NCBI GenBank assembly: GCA_937920115.1
Contig: CALGVF010000315.1
Coordinates: 1-6,017 of the forward strand
Direction: 5' to 3'
Length of the DNA: 6,017 nt
Origin: an uncultured Clostridia bacterium
GTDB taxonomy: Bacteria; Bacillota; Clostridia; Christensenellales; Borkfalkiaceae
In this document: positions 5,194 to 6,017 of the stretch, in pieces
How the letters are laid out: each line of letters begins with the position of its first letter
How positions within the stretch are numbered: the first letter of the stretch is position 1
Notes under the pieces: model-generated
What the model was told of the DNA's origin: nothing
Databases searched by the model: none
What the model saw: only the letters and a program-made list of their open reading frames with translations
Program-made: the position numbers and the translations under genes

Positions 5194-6017
5194 TTAGTTT
5201 TGTTTTTGTTTCTTCAGTATAAACACAACCGCTACCGCAATGCCGGCAAGTAAAACTGCCGCGCCCACGGATATGCCGACGATAAGTCCGACTTTTCCTT
5301 TCGACGAAGAAGTTTCGGAGCCGGAAGTAATCGAGGAATCCGTACCGGAGGATGTATCGCTCTCTCCCGGCTTGGGGTCAGAAGAATTATTTCCGACGTG
5401 GACGGTAATCTCTACGGTCTTGCCGCCGTAAGTTATCTTGACGATATTGTCGCCCTCAACGAATTCACCCTGTTCAACGGTATATTCCTTAGGCGAATAA
5501 ATCGTTTTGGAGTCGCCGTTTACGAACGTTACGAGAAGGGTCAGCCCTGCCGTCTGGAACTTGTCTCCGACAGCATAGTTCAACTTAGTCGGTTGAGTCT
5601 TGACTTCGACCTTTTCGACCTCGGGATCGACAACCGTCACATTTAAGGTGGTGTATAATCCCTCGTACGATATTCTTACTGTACGATTATTCTGCGTAAG
5701 CGGTTTGGTTTTATTTTCGATATCAAATCCGCTATCAAGTTCTTCTTTCGAGCCATCCGACCACAAAAGCGTAAGTTTAAGTCCTTTTGAATCGAATGTC
5801 TCGCCCGTTACGTATTCGGTTTTGTCAGGTTTCTTCGATACCGTTATGCTAACCTTAGTAAGCGTTTCGCCGAACGACGACGCTTTTGCTCGCATAGCCG
5901 CTTCGCTTGCGATAAACCCGTCCGCGCCTATAAGGAATACTCTCTGAGATTCGGAAACGTTATCGTAAGCGGTTCTCGCTTCTTTCATTATCGCTCTGAA
6001 ATCGTCCCATTTCGCCT
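5194..6017 (-). CDS. Membrane-anchored surface protein with two Big_3 Ig-like domains (5' end beyond right edge)
   Basis: The visible 273 residues end at TAA (5194-5196), and the frame is open through the right edge. The first in-frame ATG (5986-5988) is probably internal: the frame continues upstream without a stop (AKWDDFRAI precedes it), no convincing Shine-Dalgarno site lies ahead and no signal peptide follows. In order: a probably helical stretch (KWDDFRAI...ARTAYDNVSESQRVFLIG), common as a spacer in clostridial surface proteins; Ig-like domain 1 at about 5850-5629 (TGETFDSKGLKLTLLWSDGS, later VRISYEGLYTTLNVTV); Ig-like domain 2 at about 5616-5395 (AVGDKFQTAGLTLLVTFVNG, later IVKITYGGKTVEITVHV); a Ser/Thr/Gly stalk; one transmembrane helix at about 5292-5215; and the cytosolic tail KKQKQN. 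There is no LPXTG sortase motif, so anchoring is by the helix itself. Function of the missing N-terminal part is unknown; enzymatic or binding domains could lie there. Confidence 0.93.
   Translation of the reverse strand, partial: AKWDDFRAIMKEARTAYDNVSESQRVFLIGADGFIASEAAMRAKASSFGETLTKVSITVSKKPDKTEYVTGETFDSKGLKLTLLWSDGSKEELDSGFDIENKTKPLTQNNRTVRISYEGLYTTLNVTVVDPEVEKVEVKTQPTKLNYAVGDKFQTAGLTLLVTFVNGDSKTIYSPKEYTVEQGEFVEGDNIVKITYGGKTVEITVHVGNNSSDPKPGESDTSSGTDSSITSGSETSSSKGKVGLIVGISVGAAVLLAGIAVAVVFILKKQKQN
5215..5292 (-). other. C-terminal transmembrane anchor of the Big_3 protein
   Basis: About 26 hydrophobic residues (VGLIVGISVGAAVLLAGI then AVAVVFIL) follow a lysine-bearing Ser-rich stalk and are followed by KKQKQN and the stop. 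Lysines on the far side fit the positive-inside rule for a protein whose Ig-like domains face outward. The Gly/Ala/Val-rich helix resembles anchors in other Gram-positive surface proteins that lack a sortase signal. Confidence 0.9.
5395..5850 (-). repeat. Two tandem group-3 bacterial Ig-like (Big_3) domains
   Basis: Each copy of about 74 residues follows the Big_3 pattern: a basic/aromatic turn then Y-x-x-G-x-x-F/L-x-x-x-G-L-x-h-x-h-x-h-x-x-G, and at the end h-x-I-x-Y-x-G-h-x-x-x-h-x-V-x-V. Copy one reads TEYVTGETFDSKGLKLTLLW and copy two LNYAVGDKFQTAGLTLLVTF. They are joined by a short acidic linker (VDPEVEKVEV). The domains are divergent in sequence, so this is an old duplication rather than a recent one. 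Confidence 0.85.

Noticed and set aside
5290..5395. LPXTG-type sortase signal in the Big_3 protein
   Set aside because: No LPxTG or close variant occurs before the helix; the Ser/Thr/Gly stalk leads directly into the transmembrane segment.
5240..5947. Plus-strand open frames opposite the Big_3 gene, the longest of 115 codons at 5600-5947
   Set aside because: They mirror the minus-strand gene, whose Ig-like domains, transmembrane helix and stop are clear. Their Ser/Val-rich translations come from antisense reading of Ser/Glu/Thr codons.
5986..5988. ATG at 5988 as the start of the Big_3 protein
   Set aside because: The frame stays open upstream to the right edge, no strong ribosome site precedes it and no signal peptide follows, although the protein must be exported. 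It is probably an internal methionine.

Overview
The window shows two cell-surface protein genes, both read on the minus strand and both cut by a window edge, separated by a 413-base AT-rich spacer that carries the regulatory signals. No gene on the plus strand and no RNA gene, CRISPR array, transposase or phage gene can be supported. The protein repertoire (InlB B-type repeats, BspA-type leucine-rich repeats, group-3 bacterial Ig-like domains, a C-terminal membrane anchor with a short lysine-rich tail), the good AGGAG ribosome site and the moderate-GC genes next to a very AT-rich spacer suggest an uncultured or poorly studied Gram-positive anaerobe of the Clostridia type, probably host-associated. 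That assignment is inference from domain style only; nothing in the window is a taxonomic marker.

Right edge to 5194 (minus): the C-terminal 273 residues of a larger extracellular protein. They comprise a short, probably helical segment, two Big_3-type Ig-like domains, a Ser/Thr/Gly-rich stalk, one transmembrane helix and the tail KKQKQN. Its start lies beyond the right edge.

Spacer 5193 to 4781: reading in the direction of transcription it holds an imperfect AT-rich inverted repeat, a 12-bp terminator-like stem-loop (5088-5130), about 50 bases that are almost pure A/T, a consensus housekeeping promoter (TTGACA, 17 bases, TATAAT; 4934-4962), then an inferred leader of about 147 bases with a perfect 14-bp palindrome and an 8-bp hairpin, and finally AGGAG six bases before the ATG at 4780.

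4780 to the left edge (minus): the first 1593 residues of a very large modular lipoprotein, uninterrupted in one frame. The order is: lipoprotein signal peptide with Cys25, an unrecognised beta-rich segment, two InlB-type repeats, an unclear beta segment, three to four fibronectin-III-like modules, two more InlB-type repeats, then about 20 BspA-type leucine-rich repeat units still running at the edge.

The two genes look like separate transcription units because a terminator and a strong promoter lie between them. Their products use opposite anchoring (N-terminal lipid versus C-terminal helix), and both present repeated binding-type domains outside the cell. A role in adhesion or in binding host or polymer ligands is the natural inference, but no ligand or enzymatic activity can be read from the sequence. 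I found no clear new biological system here. The best leads are the modular architecture, the unrecognised N-terminal segment and the structured leader.
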